From Saprospiraceae bacterium (lineage in GTDB: Bacteria; Bacteroidota; Bacteroidia; Chitinophagales; Saprospiraceae), in assembly GCA_016711125.1 (NCBI GenBank), contig JADJTQ010000014.1:62001-126000 (forward strand): a stretch of DNA of 64,000 bases, read 5' to 3'. Below the pieces are notes generated by a model, which made no database searches, had not been told where the DNA came from, and saw only the letters and a program-made list of their open reading frames with translations. Both the position numbers and the translations under genes were made by a program. How positions within the stretch are numbered: the stretch's first letter is position 1; the number at the start of each line of letters is the position of its first letter. This document shows positions 35,625 to 47,198 of the stretch, piece by piece.

Positions 35625-36497
35625 ATGTCTGTACTGGTTAACAAAAACTCAAGGATTATTGTACAAGGATTTACCGGTACTGAAGGTACCTTTCATGCCG
35701 GACAAATGATAGAATACGGAACCAATGTGGTGGGAGGTGTCACTCCGGGTAAAGGAGGTCAGACTCATCTCAGTAGGCCGGTATTTAATACTGTGGCCGA
35801 AGCCGTGGCCCAAGTGGGTGCAGATACCTCCCTGATTTTTGTTCCACCAGCCTTTGCAGCGGATGCCATTATGGAGGCTGCTGAAGCGGGTATTAAGGTG
35901 GTCATTTGTATTACCGAAGGGATACCGGTGCAAGATATGATCAAGGCAAAAGCTTATTTGGCAGGTAAAGACACCAGACTGGTTGGCCCTAACTGCCCGG
36001 GTGTAATTACTCCTGATGAAGCGAAAGTAGGTATTATGCCAGGCTTCATCCACCGAAAAGGCACTATTGGTATTGTATCACGTTCAGGTACGCTTACCTA
36101 CGAGGCGGTTGATCAGGTCAGCCGGGTTGGTCTCGGCCAATCGACTTGCATCGGAATTGGAGGAGACCCCATCGTCGGTACGACGACCAAGGAAGCGGTA
36201 GAACTACTCATGAATGATCCTGAGACAGAAGGCATTGTCATGATCGGAGAAATTGGAGGTGGTATGGAGGCAGAAGCTGCTCGGTGGATCAAAAAACACG
36301 GTACAAAACCGGTGGTAGGGTTTATAGCTGGCCAGACAGCACCAAAAGGCCGAAAGATGGGCCATGCCGGAGCGATCATTGGCGGAAAAGATGACACAGC
36401 GGAGGCGAAAATGAAGATCATGGCCGAATGTGGTATCCATGTTGTACAAAGCCCTGCCGAAATCGGTAAAACAATGGCAGCGGTATTAAAAAAATAG
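35625..36497 (+). CDS. sucD: Succinyl-CoA ligase alpha subunit
   Basis: 290 residues. Part of the TCA cycle enzyme that makes ATP or GTP from succinyl-CoA. The CoA-binding Rossmann domain begins RIIVQGFTGTEGTFHAGQM (about 10-28), with GVTPGKGG and VGPNCPGVI. The phospho-His sits in GHAGAIIGGKDDTAEAK. The beta subunit gene sucC is not adjacent, as is usual in Bacteroidota. Stop to next gene is convergent with the sensor kinase over 162 bases with no clear terminator. Confidence 0.97.
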   Translation: MSVLVNKNSRIIVQGFTGTEGTFHAGQMIEYGTNVVGGVTPGKGGQTHLSRPVFNTVAEAVAQVGADTSLIFVPPAFAADAIMEAAEAGIKVVICITEGIPVQDMIKAKAYLAGKDTRLVGPNCPGVITPDEAKVGIMPGFIHRKGTIGIVSRSGTLTYEAVDQVSRVGLGQSTCIGIGGDPIVGTTTKEAVELLMNDPETEGIVMIGEIGGGMEAEAARWIKKHGTKPVVGFIAGQTAPKGRKMGHAGAIIGGKDDTAEAKMKIMAECGIHVVQSPAEIGKTMAAVLKK

Positions 36498-36659
36498 AGC
36501 AACCGGTCTTGATGCCAAATTGATTCTGAAGGAAAACCTTAAATGTTGACCCACGTTGCTCTCTAAGCTGTTATCTGCCTAGAAATCGAGTCAGTATGTA
36601 ATCAAAGCAATTTAGATTGCGGTTACTGCAGTTTATAATTGAAAATACAAACCATCCTT

Positions 36660-39600
36660 TCATACTTCAAGAGCCTGACGATAAGGATAATCATTGTCAA
36701 AGTTCTTTAGTAAAGGCAGCTCGAAATAAAAGCGGGTTCCAACTCCTTCTTCGGTCTCAAAATAGATCCTGCCACCAAATGATTCGACAATGTTTTTCGA
36801 GATGGCCAATCCCAGACCGGTACCGGAGGTCTTGGTTGTAAAATTTGGATAAAATACTTTTTCCCGCATTTCACGGCTGATACCCTTGCCATTGTCATTA
36901 ACCTGGATGATGGCCCGGTCTCCCTGCTTTTCCAGCCGGATATCTATAACACCCCTACGGCTACCAGGGATCGCCTGAATCGCATTCTTTATCAGATTAT
37001 TAAGGACTCTAAGGAGATGGCTTTTGTCAGCATTGACATAGATTTCGTCTATCGGTACATACAGATTAAAATCCATGTCATCTCGTTTCTTAAACAGATC
37101 ATGCACCGATGCCACCAGGTCGTTTAAGGTAATCCTTTCGTACTGCGGCTTTGGCATTTTTGCAAACGTTGAAAACTCAGCCGCAATTCTTGATAGGTTG
37201 TCAATCTGCTCGATAAGCGTCATACCAACTCTTTGTACCAGCTGCCTCGACTCAATGGGATCGGCATTTTGCATGGCATGTTGGAGATGTTGAATGCTGA
37301 GTCTCATCGGAGTAAGTGGGTTTTTGATTTCGTGTGCTACTTGTTTGGCCATTTCCCGCCAGGCAACTTCTCTTTCGGTCAGTGCTAGTAAGTCGGCACT
37401 CTCATCCAGTTTTACAATCATTTGATTATACTCCTGGATAAGTAGACCCAGTTCATCCTTTGCTTTCCATTCAATGGGCTCGTTTGATTTTCCCAGTTTG
37501 AACTCCTTCAATTTTTGTCCCAGTACGGTCATCGGCCGGGTTATACTATTGGCAACCGCCAGGGTAAAAGCACCGGCTATAAGTAGGAGAAAGACGTAGA
37601 CATTTAATAATGCGCCCATAAAATCCTTCACACTATTTTCTGCTTCTGTATGGCCAGGATAAAAAGGGAGGCCGGCAAAACCCAATAATCGGTTGTCTTC
37701 AGAAACCAGAGAAAAGAATGCTGTGCGATAATTGGTGATAGGATCACTCTCGTCTGGATAGATAAAAATCGATTCACCTCCTTTTCGAAGTGCCATCAGG
37801 GGAGGTACATTCATCCGGTCTTTTAATATCACCACCGCTACCGCTTCTGAATCAGAACTATGAACCAGCAATCCTTTTTGATCGAAGAATTGAATATGGT
37901 TATTGTACTTGATCGCCAGACTCTGCACCATAGTATTAAAAAGAGAGTCGGTAGTCGAAATACTATCACTATGCAGATCATTTTGGATCTCATATTGCAG
38001 TGATGAGGCCGTTTGGGTTAATTTATCTTTGTAACCTTTTTCGGCGGTGGTTCGAAAATAAAAGACGGTGACAATCCCAATAATAATAAAGGATAAAATA
38101 ATAAGTGTAAGTACCGAGACCTGAATTTTGTTTCTTAAAGAAATCTGATTGGAAAGAGTAAAATTAAACTCCTCCGGTAAATAGGGAATAATGGAATTTA
38201 CGATGAGTAGAATAAAAATGATAATAACGATGATTACAAAAGATAGGAAAAGAGTGAAACTGGTTTTATCAGGCCGGTGAGTTTACGACCGATAATTGTA
38301 ATATAACGACCGTTATTGTAAATTAATTCAGATCGGCCGCCTAGATAATTTAGAATGGTTTTACCAATCAAAGGGGCCTCCTGATCAAAAACCATTTTAA
38401 ATTCGGAGAGACTTCTTTCTATACATCGATTGTCTTTATAAATAGCATATTCATAATTGGTGAATTCGGGTATGTTTTTAAAGCTAGTAGTGGGTACAAA
38501 TTCCGGTAGTGGATTGTAGGGATTACTTTTCTTTTTTTGAATACTGGTCAGTACCCGGATGCCTTCACTCCCATCGATAGTAAGCAGGTAGTGGTCAAGT
38601 CCATCATTTCGTTGATAAATGGTATAGTCATTATATTCGAGCTCCTTACTGTCTTTTAATTCGCCCGCCCGGGGAAAATTTAAGTCGTAGTGCTTATTGA
38701 GATAACTTGTAGATACATTGTGATAGGTTGAGGTTATGACATCTCGTACATCTTGCCAGGTTTCTACGTGGTGTAATGGTTCCTTGATTGCTTTAATTAA
38801 TGCGATCATTTCATCGAATGCTACGGTGTCAACTGCTTCAGTGAGCAGCTTGGCAATGCGGGTTCGCTGAGAGATATCTTTATCGCGATTATATTTAAAC
38901 ATCAATATGGACGAAAATCCTGACAAGACTACGAGCCAAAGGACGATCCAGGTAAAATTGGGAGTTTTTACTTCAAGAAAAATATCGAGTAAAAGAATAA
39001 AAATACTGACCACGATTGCATATTGGAAAAATGGGATCGATGGACTAAGCCAATGTGCTATCGGAAGAGAAACCAAAACTGCCAAGACGCCGGCAAATGT
39101 TTTGGGTTTTATCGCAAGACGAAAATCCTGAATAACGGAAATAATCTTCGCAGACCAGACAAAAAAGCTAAATAAGGTGAGTATAATGCCGACCAATGCT
39201 AATATACTGATGCGATCCAGATTAAAGACACTTTCAAAGTTGAAGTCAATTTGAGTTTCTTGAATAAGTGCCTCACAGAATTTTGCTAAACCGATCATAC
39301 CTAGACCGATAAGCAGGTAGCCGACAAATGAAATCACTGCCTTATTGGTCGATTTCAAATTGTTGAGCTTGCTTAAATCAAGATTATTGATCATGAATAC
39401 TGAAATCCACAGCAGTAACACCACATTGATTAGAATATTACCTAATGAATTGGAAAATGCCGGGGAGGTGATGATTGGACTAAAAACCGATAAGACACTA
39501 AATTGCTCGGTAAAGTCAAACAGATAGGAAACCAGCCGGATACCAATCGTAGTAAAAAGGAAAAAGCCGATGGAAGACCACAGTCCTATTTTGTCCTTTA

Positions 39601-40246
39601 CAAGATAGGCGATCCGTTGTATTAAAATCGCAAGTGCAAGAAAGGCCACAATATACATCAACAATAAAATGCGGACCTCTTTGCTTGTAAGCTTATTCAG
39701 GTTGCTATTGGCGATATAGATAAAATCATCCCCTTTGCCCGTGATGATGGGGATACCTGGAGTGGTAGATAATTGTAGACCAGACGGTAAGTTTTTGTCG
39801 ATATGTTCATATGGATCAGCCGCACTGCCTAACCTAACCGGGATGCATGCCAGCAATCGATAGTCTTGTTGGCCTATCTTTTTATCATAAAGTAATGTTC
39901 GGTAAAGATCCTGGTGAATTATATAGTAAGGATTTTTAAAATTGAAGGAATGCAGTGCGGGTTGAGGTGCTTTATCATTGGTCCAGAAAACGAGTTTATT
40001 AGCTTGGTCGTAGATGAAGATCGTGTAGACTTTGTCGACCAGCTCAGCGGCCTTTTCAATATTCCTGGTTTCTATGACATCGTTGTCGTAAAGCTTTATG
40101 GTCGACTGGAGAAAAGAAGCATCATTGACAATATCACTGATTTCAGCTTCGGTTTTTGAAAGGTAGGTTTCAAATTTGGCTCTCGCCATATCGAGTGAAT
40201 TACGCTGATAAAAGGAATAATGGGTATAACCGGCAGCTATAAGCAT
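36660..40246 (-). CDS. Very large NtrY-like membrane sensor histidine kinase (one frame break)
   Basis: About 1195 residues after repair. N-terminal membrane helix and extracytoplasmic region (about 10-190), then about eight membrane segments (about 200-460), a second extracytoplasmic region (about 480-665), two helices, another sensing region, a HAMP-like linker (SITRPMTVLGQKL) and the kinase core: H box VAHEIKNPLTP, N box LNNLIKNAIQAI, G1 DNGKGI, G2 TSGTGLGLAI. The frame breaks at the A4 run 38238-38241: one base is missing, and adding it reads SYLFVIIVIIIFILLIVN. The N terminus is uncertain. In-frame codons run back to an ATG at 40321 but are cut by one TAA at 40310-40312, and 40246 starts inside a membrane helix. 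No PAS domain or partner regulator is adjacent. Confidence 0.9.
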
Positions 40247-40502
40247 GAGAGCTGTCAGTATCCAAAATAGCAGCGTATTTCTGAATTCGTTGATAACTTC
40301 TTGTTTTTTTTACTTCAACATATTAAACAAATTTATTATTTATAATCCGATTCATGTGGATTTCTGATCTTTATTTACGGGTTTTCTCTTCTTCAGTGGT
40401 CCAACTCATTGGTCAGTCAAGTTTTTTTTGTGATCTACAATTGGTCAGATCGCAAAAGGTGGACTATTTTATCGGAATCTTACGACAATCTGAATTGTTT
40501 AA

Positions 40503-40510
40503 TACCTTTG
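40503..40510 (+). promoter_or_regulatory. -7 box of the rnpB promoter
   Basis: TACCTTTG fits TAnnTTTG exactly and predicts a start about 5-8 bases downstream, which agrees with the first base of the P1 helix of RNase P RNA. The -33 region is only TTAC-like. Confidence 0.6.
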
Positions 40511-40514
40511 GAAT

Positions 40515-40921
40515 GACGTATGGAGCTCTATCGCTCTATGAATGGGTCTCTGATCTAACATAGGGAGGAAAATCCGGACAACGTAGAGCACCACACCATC
40601 TAACGGATGGGGCCTCGGTAAGAGGTACAGAAAGTGTCGCAGAAAATTACCGCCCCGAGTAAGTCGGGGTAAGGGTGAAAATGTGCGGTAAGAGCGCACG
40701 CGAAGATAAGGTAACTTGTTTTCGGGATAAACCTTGTGGGTTGAAATGCCATGTATATTCCGGGCTGCCAGTTTCGGCAGGTTGAGTGGCTCGCTCAACT
40801 GTTTGAAAAAACAATCGGAAGGGGTAGGCAGCTAGATCATTATTGTGAAGTAATGACCAGATAAATGATAGGGACTCGGGGTAAAATCTGAGCTACAGAA
40901 TCCGGTTTATATCCATACGTT
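40515..40921 (+). ncRNA. rnpB: RNase P RNA, bacterial class A
   Basis: The catalytic RNA that trims tRNA 5' ends. Conserved blocks in order: GAGGAAAATCCGGACAAC with GTAGAGCA (P4 5' side, about 40564), ACAGAAAGTGTCGCAGAAAA then TTACCGCC, GGTAAGGGTGAAAATGTGCG with GTAAGAGCGCAC, and ACAGAATCCGGTTTAT at the 3' end (P4 3' side). The ends were set by the P1 helix: ACGTATGGA (40516-40524) pairs perfectly with TCCATACGT (40912-40920). The length of about 407 bases fits class A. A perfect -7 box precedes it and a terminator follows 48 bases later. Confidence 0.95.
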
Positions 40922-40968
40922 TTATTAATTCCGCAAATTGGATTTTGAGACAAATTGCGAGAAAAAGA

Positions 40969-41000
40969 AAAGACCTGATAGGACAATCTATCAGGTCTTT
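40969..41000. terminator. Bidirectional terminator between rnpB and porV
   Basis: AAAGACCTGATAG (40969-40981) and CTATCAGGTCTTT (40988-41000) form a perfect 13-bp stem with a six-base loop. The A-rich left flank and T-rich right flank let it serve both rnpB (+) and porV (-). Confidence 0.9.
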
Positions 41001-41032
41001 CTATATTTTGTCAACACAAATCTTCGCCTTAG

Positions 41033-42253
41033 TTATTTAGGAGTGGTTGCCATGTCGACCGCACTAAAATCAAATAACAGCGAAAAACGCAGGGTTTTGT
41101 CCAAAGGATTACTTACTTGGGTGGTCTGCCCGCCGGTGCTGATCAGATATGACATATTGATCCCAAAGACATGGTATTTCAAGCCAAGACCTAAGGTGAG
41201 GTACTTTCTGGCACCTTTCAGACGGTGTTCGCTAAAATACCCGGCTCTCAGAGCAAATTGTTGGTCATACCAATATTCGGCTCCGAGTGAGTAGGTTAGT
41301 TCCTGCAATTCTTCACTAAAACCTCCGGGTGCATCCGACCAGGAGCTGACCACCGACTTGAAAAGTGATTGCTCCCGGTAGTCTGCAATCCCATTTTGTG
41401 GATCTACATCAACTGGATCATGTTGGGGAGTAGGTACCATTAGTTTGTTGACGTCTCCGGTCAAGGTCAATTGATTGTATTCATCCAAATCAAATTCCCA
41501 GGCTGCACCAAATCCAAAGTTGACCGGTAGATAGTCATTGGAGACTTTTGTGTACGAAATTTTTGACCCAAGATTAGATAGTGCAAGGCCAAAATTCAAT
41601 TGGCTTCTTTCCAGTGGAAGCTGGTAATAAAGCGAGATGTCAGCAGCTCCGGCTACTCCCGCATTAATGTCAACACCACCCACCTGCTGGTCTGCTGCAA
41701 GATTGGAGTAAATAAACTTCCCATTGACCCCTACGCTGAAATTTTCGCCTAATTTTCGGGCAAATCCTACTGCCAATTCAAACTCGTTGGGTCTGCCATT
41801 ACCTATTGGCTGCCCATTTTCATCGGTAAATTGGATATCACCCAGCGAAAAATAGCGCAAACTAAATCCGAGAGAGGACAAGTCATCAACTCGTTTGTAT
41901 CCTGACAGATAAGCCAGATAGACATCTTGTAAACCCAACGATCGTAGCCAGGGTGAGTACGTGGCCGACAAGGCAAAATCATTTTCAGCAAAAGCCAATT
42001 TGGAGGAATTGATATGCATACTGTTGGCATCGGGAGAGATGGCAACTCCGGCATCGCCCATGGCCCCGGTACGGGCATCTGGAGTAATCCTTAAGAAAGG
42101 TACTGCGGTGGGAATTCCATTGGAGCAGGGACCACCACTCTTTCCGGTATATCTTCCACTACCTGGTGGAGATTCGATACATTGTCCTGATGCCTGGTTG
42201 GCTAAGAATAGAATAGATGAAAAGATGAAGGTAGGTATCAGTGTGTGTCGCAT
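41033..42253 (-). CDS. porV: Type IX secretion outer-membrane protein PorV, copy 1
   Basis: 406 residues. Signal peptide (about 1-23, ending ANQASGQ), then a beta-barrel protein of the PorV/LptO family: VPFLRITPDARTGAMGDAGVAISPDANSMHIN (about 51-82) is the family block, and FSLLFDFSA is the final barrel strand. In Bacteroidota PorV carries CTD-tagged cargo from the translocon to the PorU peptidase. About 91% of residues match the second copy just upstream. The gene is intact. The two copies are separated by 130 bases without a terminator, so they may share a transcript. porU lies farther upstream on the same strand. Confidence 0.93.
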   Translation of the reverse strand: MRHTLIPTFIFSSILFLANQASGQCIESPPGSGRYTGKSGGPCSNGIPTAVPFLRITPDARTGAMGDAGVAISPDANSMHINSSKLAFAENDFALSATYSPWLRSLGLQDVYLAYLSGYKRVDDLSSLGFSLRYFSLGDIQFTDENGQPIGNGRPNEFELAVGFARKLGENFSVGVNGKFIYSNLAADQQVGGVDINAGVAGAADISLYYQLPLERSQLNFGLALSNLGSKISYTKVSNDYLPVNFGFGAAWEFDLDEYNQLTLTGDVNKLMVPTPQHDPVDVDPQNGIADYREQSLFKSVVSSWSDAPGGFSEELQELTYSLGAEYWYDQQFALRAGYFSEHRLKGARKYLTLGLGLKYHVFGINMSYLISTGGQTTQVSNPLDKTLRFSLLFDFSAVDMATTPK

Positions 42254-42383
42254 AGCAGTATCGAGATTATAACCTCTTAACTAGTACGTAAAATGGATGC
42301 GATTATTTCGGTGATTCCTGTTAAAGTCTGGTCACTAAAGTGCCATCCAATTCATTCGATCTGAGCGGCAGCTTCCTTTCGCT

Positions 42384-43604
42384 TTAATTCGGGGTCGGCG
42401 CATTGTCGACAGCACTGAAATCAAACAAGAGCGAAAAACGTAAAGTTTTGTCCAATGGATTACTGGCCAACGTAGTCTGCCCACCGGTGCTGATCAGATA
42501 TGACATATTGATCCCAAAAACATTGTATTTCAAACCCAGACCTAAGGTGAGGTACTTTCTGGCACCTTTCAGACGGTGTTCGCTAAAATATCCGGCTCTC
42601 AACGCAAACTGCTGGTCATACCAGTACTCAGCACCAAGCGAATAAGTTAGTTCTTTTAGCTCCTCACTAAAACCTCCCGGTGCATCAGACCATGAACTAG
42701 TCACTGATTTGAATAGCGATTGCTCACGGTAGTCGTTAATACTGTTTTGGGGATCTACATCTACAAAATCATGTTGAGGTGTGGGTACCATTAATTTGTT
42801 AATGTCTCCTGTGAGCGTCAATTTATTGTATTCATCCAAGTCAAATTCCCAGGCTGCACCAAAGCCAAAATTAGCCGGCAGATAATCGTTGGTAACCTTA
42901 GTATAAGATATTTTAGAGCCCAAATTAGATAAGGCCAGCCCAAAATTCAACTCACTACTTTCCAGCGGAAGACGGTAATAAAGGGAGATGTCAGCAGCAC
43001 CCGCCACACCCGCATTAATGTCAATACCACCTACCTGCTGGTCTGCCGCAAGATTGGAGTAGATAAACTTTCCGTTTACCCCTACGCTGAAATTCTCGCC
43101 TAATTTTCGGGCAAATCCCACCGCCAATTCAAACTCGTTGGGTCTGCCGTTGCCTATCGGCTGCCCATTTTCATCGGTAAATTGGATATCACCCAACGAA
43201 AAATAGCGCAAACTGAATCCGAGAGCCGACAAGTCATCGATTCGTTTGTATCCTGCTAGATATGCCAGGTATACATCTTGCAATCCCAATGATCGCAGCC
43301 ACGGTGAGTAGGTGGCCGATAAAGCAAAATCATTTTCGACAAAAGCCAATTTGGACGAATTGATATGCATGCTGTTGGCATCAGGCGAAATAGCTACTCC
43401 CGCATCACCCATGGCCCCGGTACGGGCATCTGGAGTTATCCTTAAAAAAGGTACTGCGGTAGGAATTGCATTTGCGCATGGGCCACCATCAAGGCCGATA
43501 TATCTTCCACTACCTAAGGGAGATTCGATACATTGTCCGGATGACTGCTGGGCAACGAATAGAGCACAAGAAAAGATGAGGGTAAGTAGTAGTGTTCGTC
43601 GCAT
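42384..43604 (-). CDS. porV: Type IX secretion outer-membrane protein PorV, copy 2
   Basis: 406 residues, same length as copy 1 with no indels by eye. I count about 38 differences, clustered in the signal peptide and the first 45 residues (GSGRYIGLDGGPCANA here) and thinly spread elsewhere. The family block VPFLRITPDARTGAMGDAGVA and the C-terminal strand are identical in type. This copy is nearest porU, which lies 82 bases upstream on the same strand, so it probably keeps the ancestral position. Both copies look functional; division of labour is unknown. Confidence 0.93.
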   Translation of the reverse strand: MRRTLLLTLIFSCALFVAQQSSGQCIESPLGSGRYIGLDGGPCANAIPTAVPFLRITPDARTGAMGDAGVAISPDANSMHINSSKLAFVENDFALSATYSPWLRSLGLQDVYLAYLAGYKRIDDLSALGFSLRYFSLGDIQFTDENGQPIGNGRPNEFELAVGFARKLGENFSVGVNGKFIYSNLAADQQVGGIDINAGVAGAADISLYYRLPLESSELNFGLALSNLGSKISYTKVTNDYLPANFGFGAAWEFDLDEYNKLTLTGDINKLMVPTPQHDFVDVDPQNSINDYREQSLFKSVTSSWSDAPGGFSEELKELTYSLGAEYWYDQQFALRAGYFSEHRLKGARKYLTLGLGLKYNVFGINMSYLISTGGQTTLASNPLDKTLRFSLLFDFSAVDNAPTPN

Positions 43605-43686
43605 GTAGAGTTATAAGATCTTTATTAGAATGAAAATGAACGCAATTATAACGATACTCTCTGATTTTTAGTTTATAACCACCGTA

Positions 43687-46600
43687 TCAGCGCAAAATTA
43701 CCAATTTCTGGAGGTTACTGGTATTCTTTAAGCTGCGTCCACGGGCATCCTCGGTAGTCACGGTGACCCGGTATATATAAATACCGTTACCCAGCGGATC
43801 ACCAAATTCATCCCGCCCATCCCATTGCACGTCTCTCGAAAGAAACCCTGAGGCTTTGACCATTTGCTCCAGTACCTTAACGATGCGCCCCGATGGAGTA
43901 AGAATCTCCACTCTGATGTCAAGATCCAGGTTCTGCAACTGGTGCTCAAACTGAAAGGAAGTATTGGTCGAAAACGGGTTGGGATAATTGAGTACATGCC
44001 TCAAACCACTTTCGGCCTCATCGACAACTACAAATTCCACCAGCGATTCACTGGAATTGTTTGCAATATCCCATGCCTTGACCACCAAAGTGTGAGGTCC
44101 TAGTGCCAGACTCGAGAGTGGGTAGTTAACGGTACCCTTAGTGTAGTCGTCTTGTGCCGATTCGTAAAATTCATTGAGGAGTAAAGTACCCTGCAAATTT
44201 TGATCAATGATGGCGGTGAGATCATGCCCGATACTATTACCAATGACATTGATGCCATTTTGATCTGCAAGTTTGACTAACAAAACGGGGTTTTTGTCAG
44301 TAATCCCGCCATAGACGAAATTTTCATCATTCATGTAAATCTCGATTTCAGGACCGGTTTTATCGTCGACGCCCTGGCTGTTGGTACCTCCAACCATGAT
44401 CTTATCAAATGAGCCTCCCGCATCGACCGGAGTACCATCTTCCGCATAATAACTGACTTTTCCAGACCCGTAGGCATAGTTGATGTCTTTAGGCACTACA
44501 AAAGAAAATTTAAAACGACCGCCATTTACACTGGCGAGGCCTTTAAAAATGACGCTCTTTTGCAGATCAAACGATCGTTCACTACTGCCCTTATCCTGAG
44601 CAAGCGTTTTGAGCGATACTGCTTTGTCAAAAATCGTAGGATATATTTTTCCATTAAAACCCGATACAAGATTGCCAAACGGATCAACGATCTCTCCTTC
44701 AATTTCGATTTTGCTTAAAGCCTTGAGGGTGTCAAGATTGATATCGTCAATTGTTTTTCCATTAATTTTCACTGTGCGGGCACTATATCCCGGAATGGCC
44801 AGACGAAGAGCCGGATCACCGAGCAGGGTAAACTTCCGGCCATTGGTGCCTGAGGTGTCAGCAGCATTGGCATTTTTACTGTTGACCAATATCTCGCCGA
44901 TAGTGGGCATCTTGCCATCAACCGGTTCAAAAAGATGATCGAATACCGATTTGGTAAGGCGTTCATTGGAGTTTGCATAAACCGCTCTCACCGTGGTAAA
45001 AAGTGCAATCGATCCTCCGGTCGGATGGGTGATCGTATATTCACCGGCAGAAATTCTTCGGGGATCATCATATCCTGCAAATGAACAGGTGGCAGTTATT
45101 AGTAGCGGAAGGCGATCCAGGTTGTTCCATTTGTCAATATCTTCTCTTTGCAGCACCCGCTCCTGAGCCCATCCATTGGCTCCACCGTGACCGATATAAT
45201 TGACAACGAGTTGCCCTTTAAACAGATTTTGGGTCAGCGCTTCCTTTGCCTTAAAATTGAAAACCCCTCCGGGAGTGTTTTCTTGTTCATAGGCATCAAA
45301 ATAGATTTTGTTGATGTTGAAAACAGGATGTAGCGATTTTATTTTTTCAGCAATTTGGTCAGCACTCTCCAGATGGCGGTTGCTGTCTTCATCGTCGGCG
45401 ACAAATAGAAGATTTACCCTCCAATCTCCCAGGTATCTCTGATCAGTCTCGTAATCTATGACCTTTTTTACCACGATATTGGCTTCGTCAATAGTCCGTA
45501 CCGGCATCCGGCCCACTGCAATATCAAGAGCTCCGCGCCAATTGCCTCCTTCATGATCATCAAGCAATGCATAATAATCGTCAGATGGAAAAGACTCTAT
45601 CGGATGCAATGATCGCTCAGTCTCAAAAACAGGTATAAATGACTCATCGGGTAGATCCTGATATATGTGCCGGTAGTCAAAGGATCCGTCGCCAAACAGC
45701 AACAAATAGCGAAAGTTGTCATATTTCTTATGCAGAAATCGCGCAAAATCGCGAATTGCAGATGGATCCGTTTTACCGGAAGAAAACTCGTTAAAAACCT
45801 GATCTATCGAGACACTGGCAATTCTAAATCTATTGAAACTCTGTCGATGTGCCACCAACTTGTCAACCGCTTCTTTAAAGGCCGGGTGATAAATGACCAC
45901 ATAGTCCACATTATCAATAGCATGCAGATTTTGATTCTCAATTTTACCAATGGCTTCCGCACTCAAAGTCCTTGTTTCGCTAAAAGCTATAAAGGTTGAT
46001 TGTTTTTGCTGCAAGGTTCCAAAAGTAACGACATTGTCGTTTTTTTCAATCTCCTGCATTTTGGGTAATAAAGGCTCAGTGATATTCCAGATCTGCAACG
46101 ATTGATTGTTGCCTTGCAAACTATATCGGCAATTCTGACCAATCGGTGCCCGGAGATCCGAAAAAAATCAACTGCTCGTTGCTAAAATTGAGATGAGCCC
46201 GGAAGTTAAACTCCAAAAAGTCCAGCCAACCTTCATTGTTATTTCCGAGACTTGGATAGTTGATCTTTACGCTAGGATTATTGGAATTAAGAAGAAAAGA
46301 ATCATTTTTAATCGTTCCAAATTTAGCGTAGTCTCTCTCAATCTCAAAAACTTCCGTAGAGGAAATTCTGGTTTCAAGCGTGCTACTGCCTACATTGAGA
46401 GATACCATCGATTGCGTGCTTGACCGCCCTAAAAACTGCATGTTTGCGTAGACATAGTCAGTCAAAATGACCTGACTAAAATCAAATGAAGTGGAAAAAT
46501 CTTTACTTCTCTCGGTCTTAAATTGTTCACCCACCCAGAGTCTTCCCGAACCCTGTAGATTGGCGTTTGCAGCAAGATGAAGTAGGTTATGTTGATCTAA

Positions 46601-47133
46601 TTGGTGGTGTTGGCGAGCACTATAACTACTGGTACTGTAAGTGGTTGCAACTTCCGAAGGAGCATTTTCAATGCGCTTACCATTATTTTGCCCTATTTTG
46701 AGGAAATAGTAATTTTCATCTTCATAGGGATTTTCTTCCCGGTGATAGGTCTTTGAAAGTTCATTGTAGAACCATTGATCACTGCCTGCCCCATAAAAAA
46801 GAATATAATCGCTCCGGTCAAACTTGCCATCAGTTTCTCCTGTGACAATCACAGCCAGTTCAAACAGGTCTTCGACTCTTTTGACATCATTTGGCTCGGG
46901 TAAGAAACCTCCACCATGGCCCAAAAGTTGTATTTTTCGAGGATCAATTGTGGTTGGATTGATGCCAAGCTTTTCCAGAAAGGCATAGTCCAGTTTATAG
47001 ACCCCATCTTTCTTGGTGGCAAGTTTATAGACATCACCATCGGCCAGAGCCGATTGACTTATCTGCCCCTGCATGCATCGAAAAAAACAAGCCCAAAGAG
47101 GACCAGAAAAATAGTTCGGGCATCTGCCTTCAT
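43687..47133 (-). CDS. porU: Type IX secretion sortase PorU, C25 peptidase family (two frame breaks)
   Basis: About 1148 residues after repair. The start at 47133 gives a signal peptide (MKADARTIFLVLFGLVFF); at the 7-base run 47081-47087 one base is missing, and adding it leads to RCMQGQISQSALADGDVYKL. A second break near 46126 (one extra C) joins TDWSEL to RYSLQGNNQSLQIWNIT. The gingipain-type C25 domain shows LLLFGDGSFDYR, VGRMPVRT and the catalytic His and Cys in YIGHGGANGW and ATCSFAGYD. A C-terminal Ig/FlgD-like part (LNYPNPFSTNT, WDGRDEFGDPLGNGIYIYRV) follows. PorU removes the sorting signal from type IX cargo at the cell surface. Confidence 0.93.
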
Positions 47134-47198
47134 GAATTTCTTTTAAAAGAAACGTACTAAAAAAGTTTAAACGATGACTCTAAAGGAGCTATTGTTGA

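Noticed and set aside
40321..40514. Protein-coding frame at 40354-40563 before rnpB
   Set aside because: It runs into the RNase P RNA and shows no family; it is a shadow of the promoter and RNA region.
40515..40921. tmRNA or another large RNA
   Set aside because: No alanine-tRNA-like ends or tag frame; the conserved blocks are those of RNase P RNA.
41033..43604. Insertion-sequence-like direct repeat
   Set aside because: The repeated unit is exactly the porV gene with no transposase or terminal inverted repeats; it is a gene duplication.
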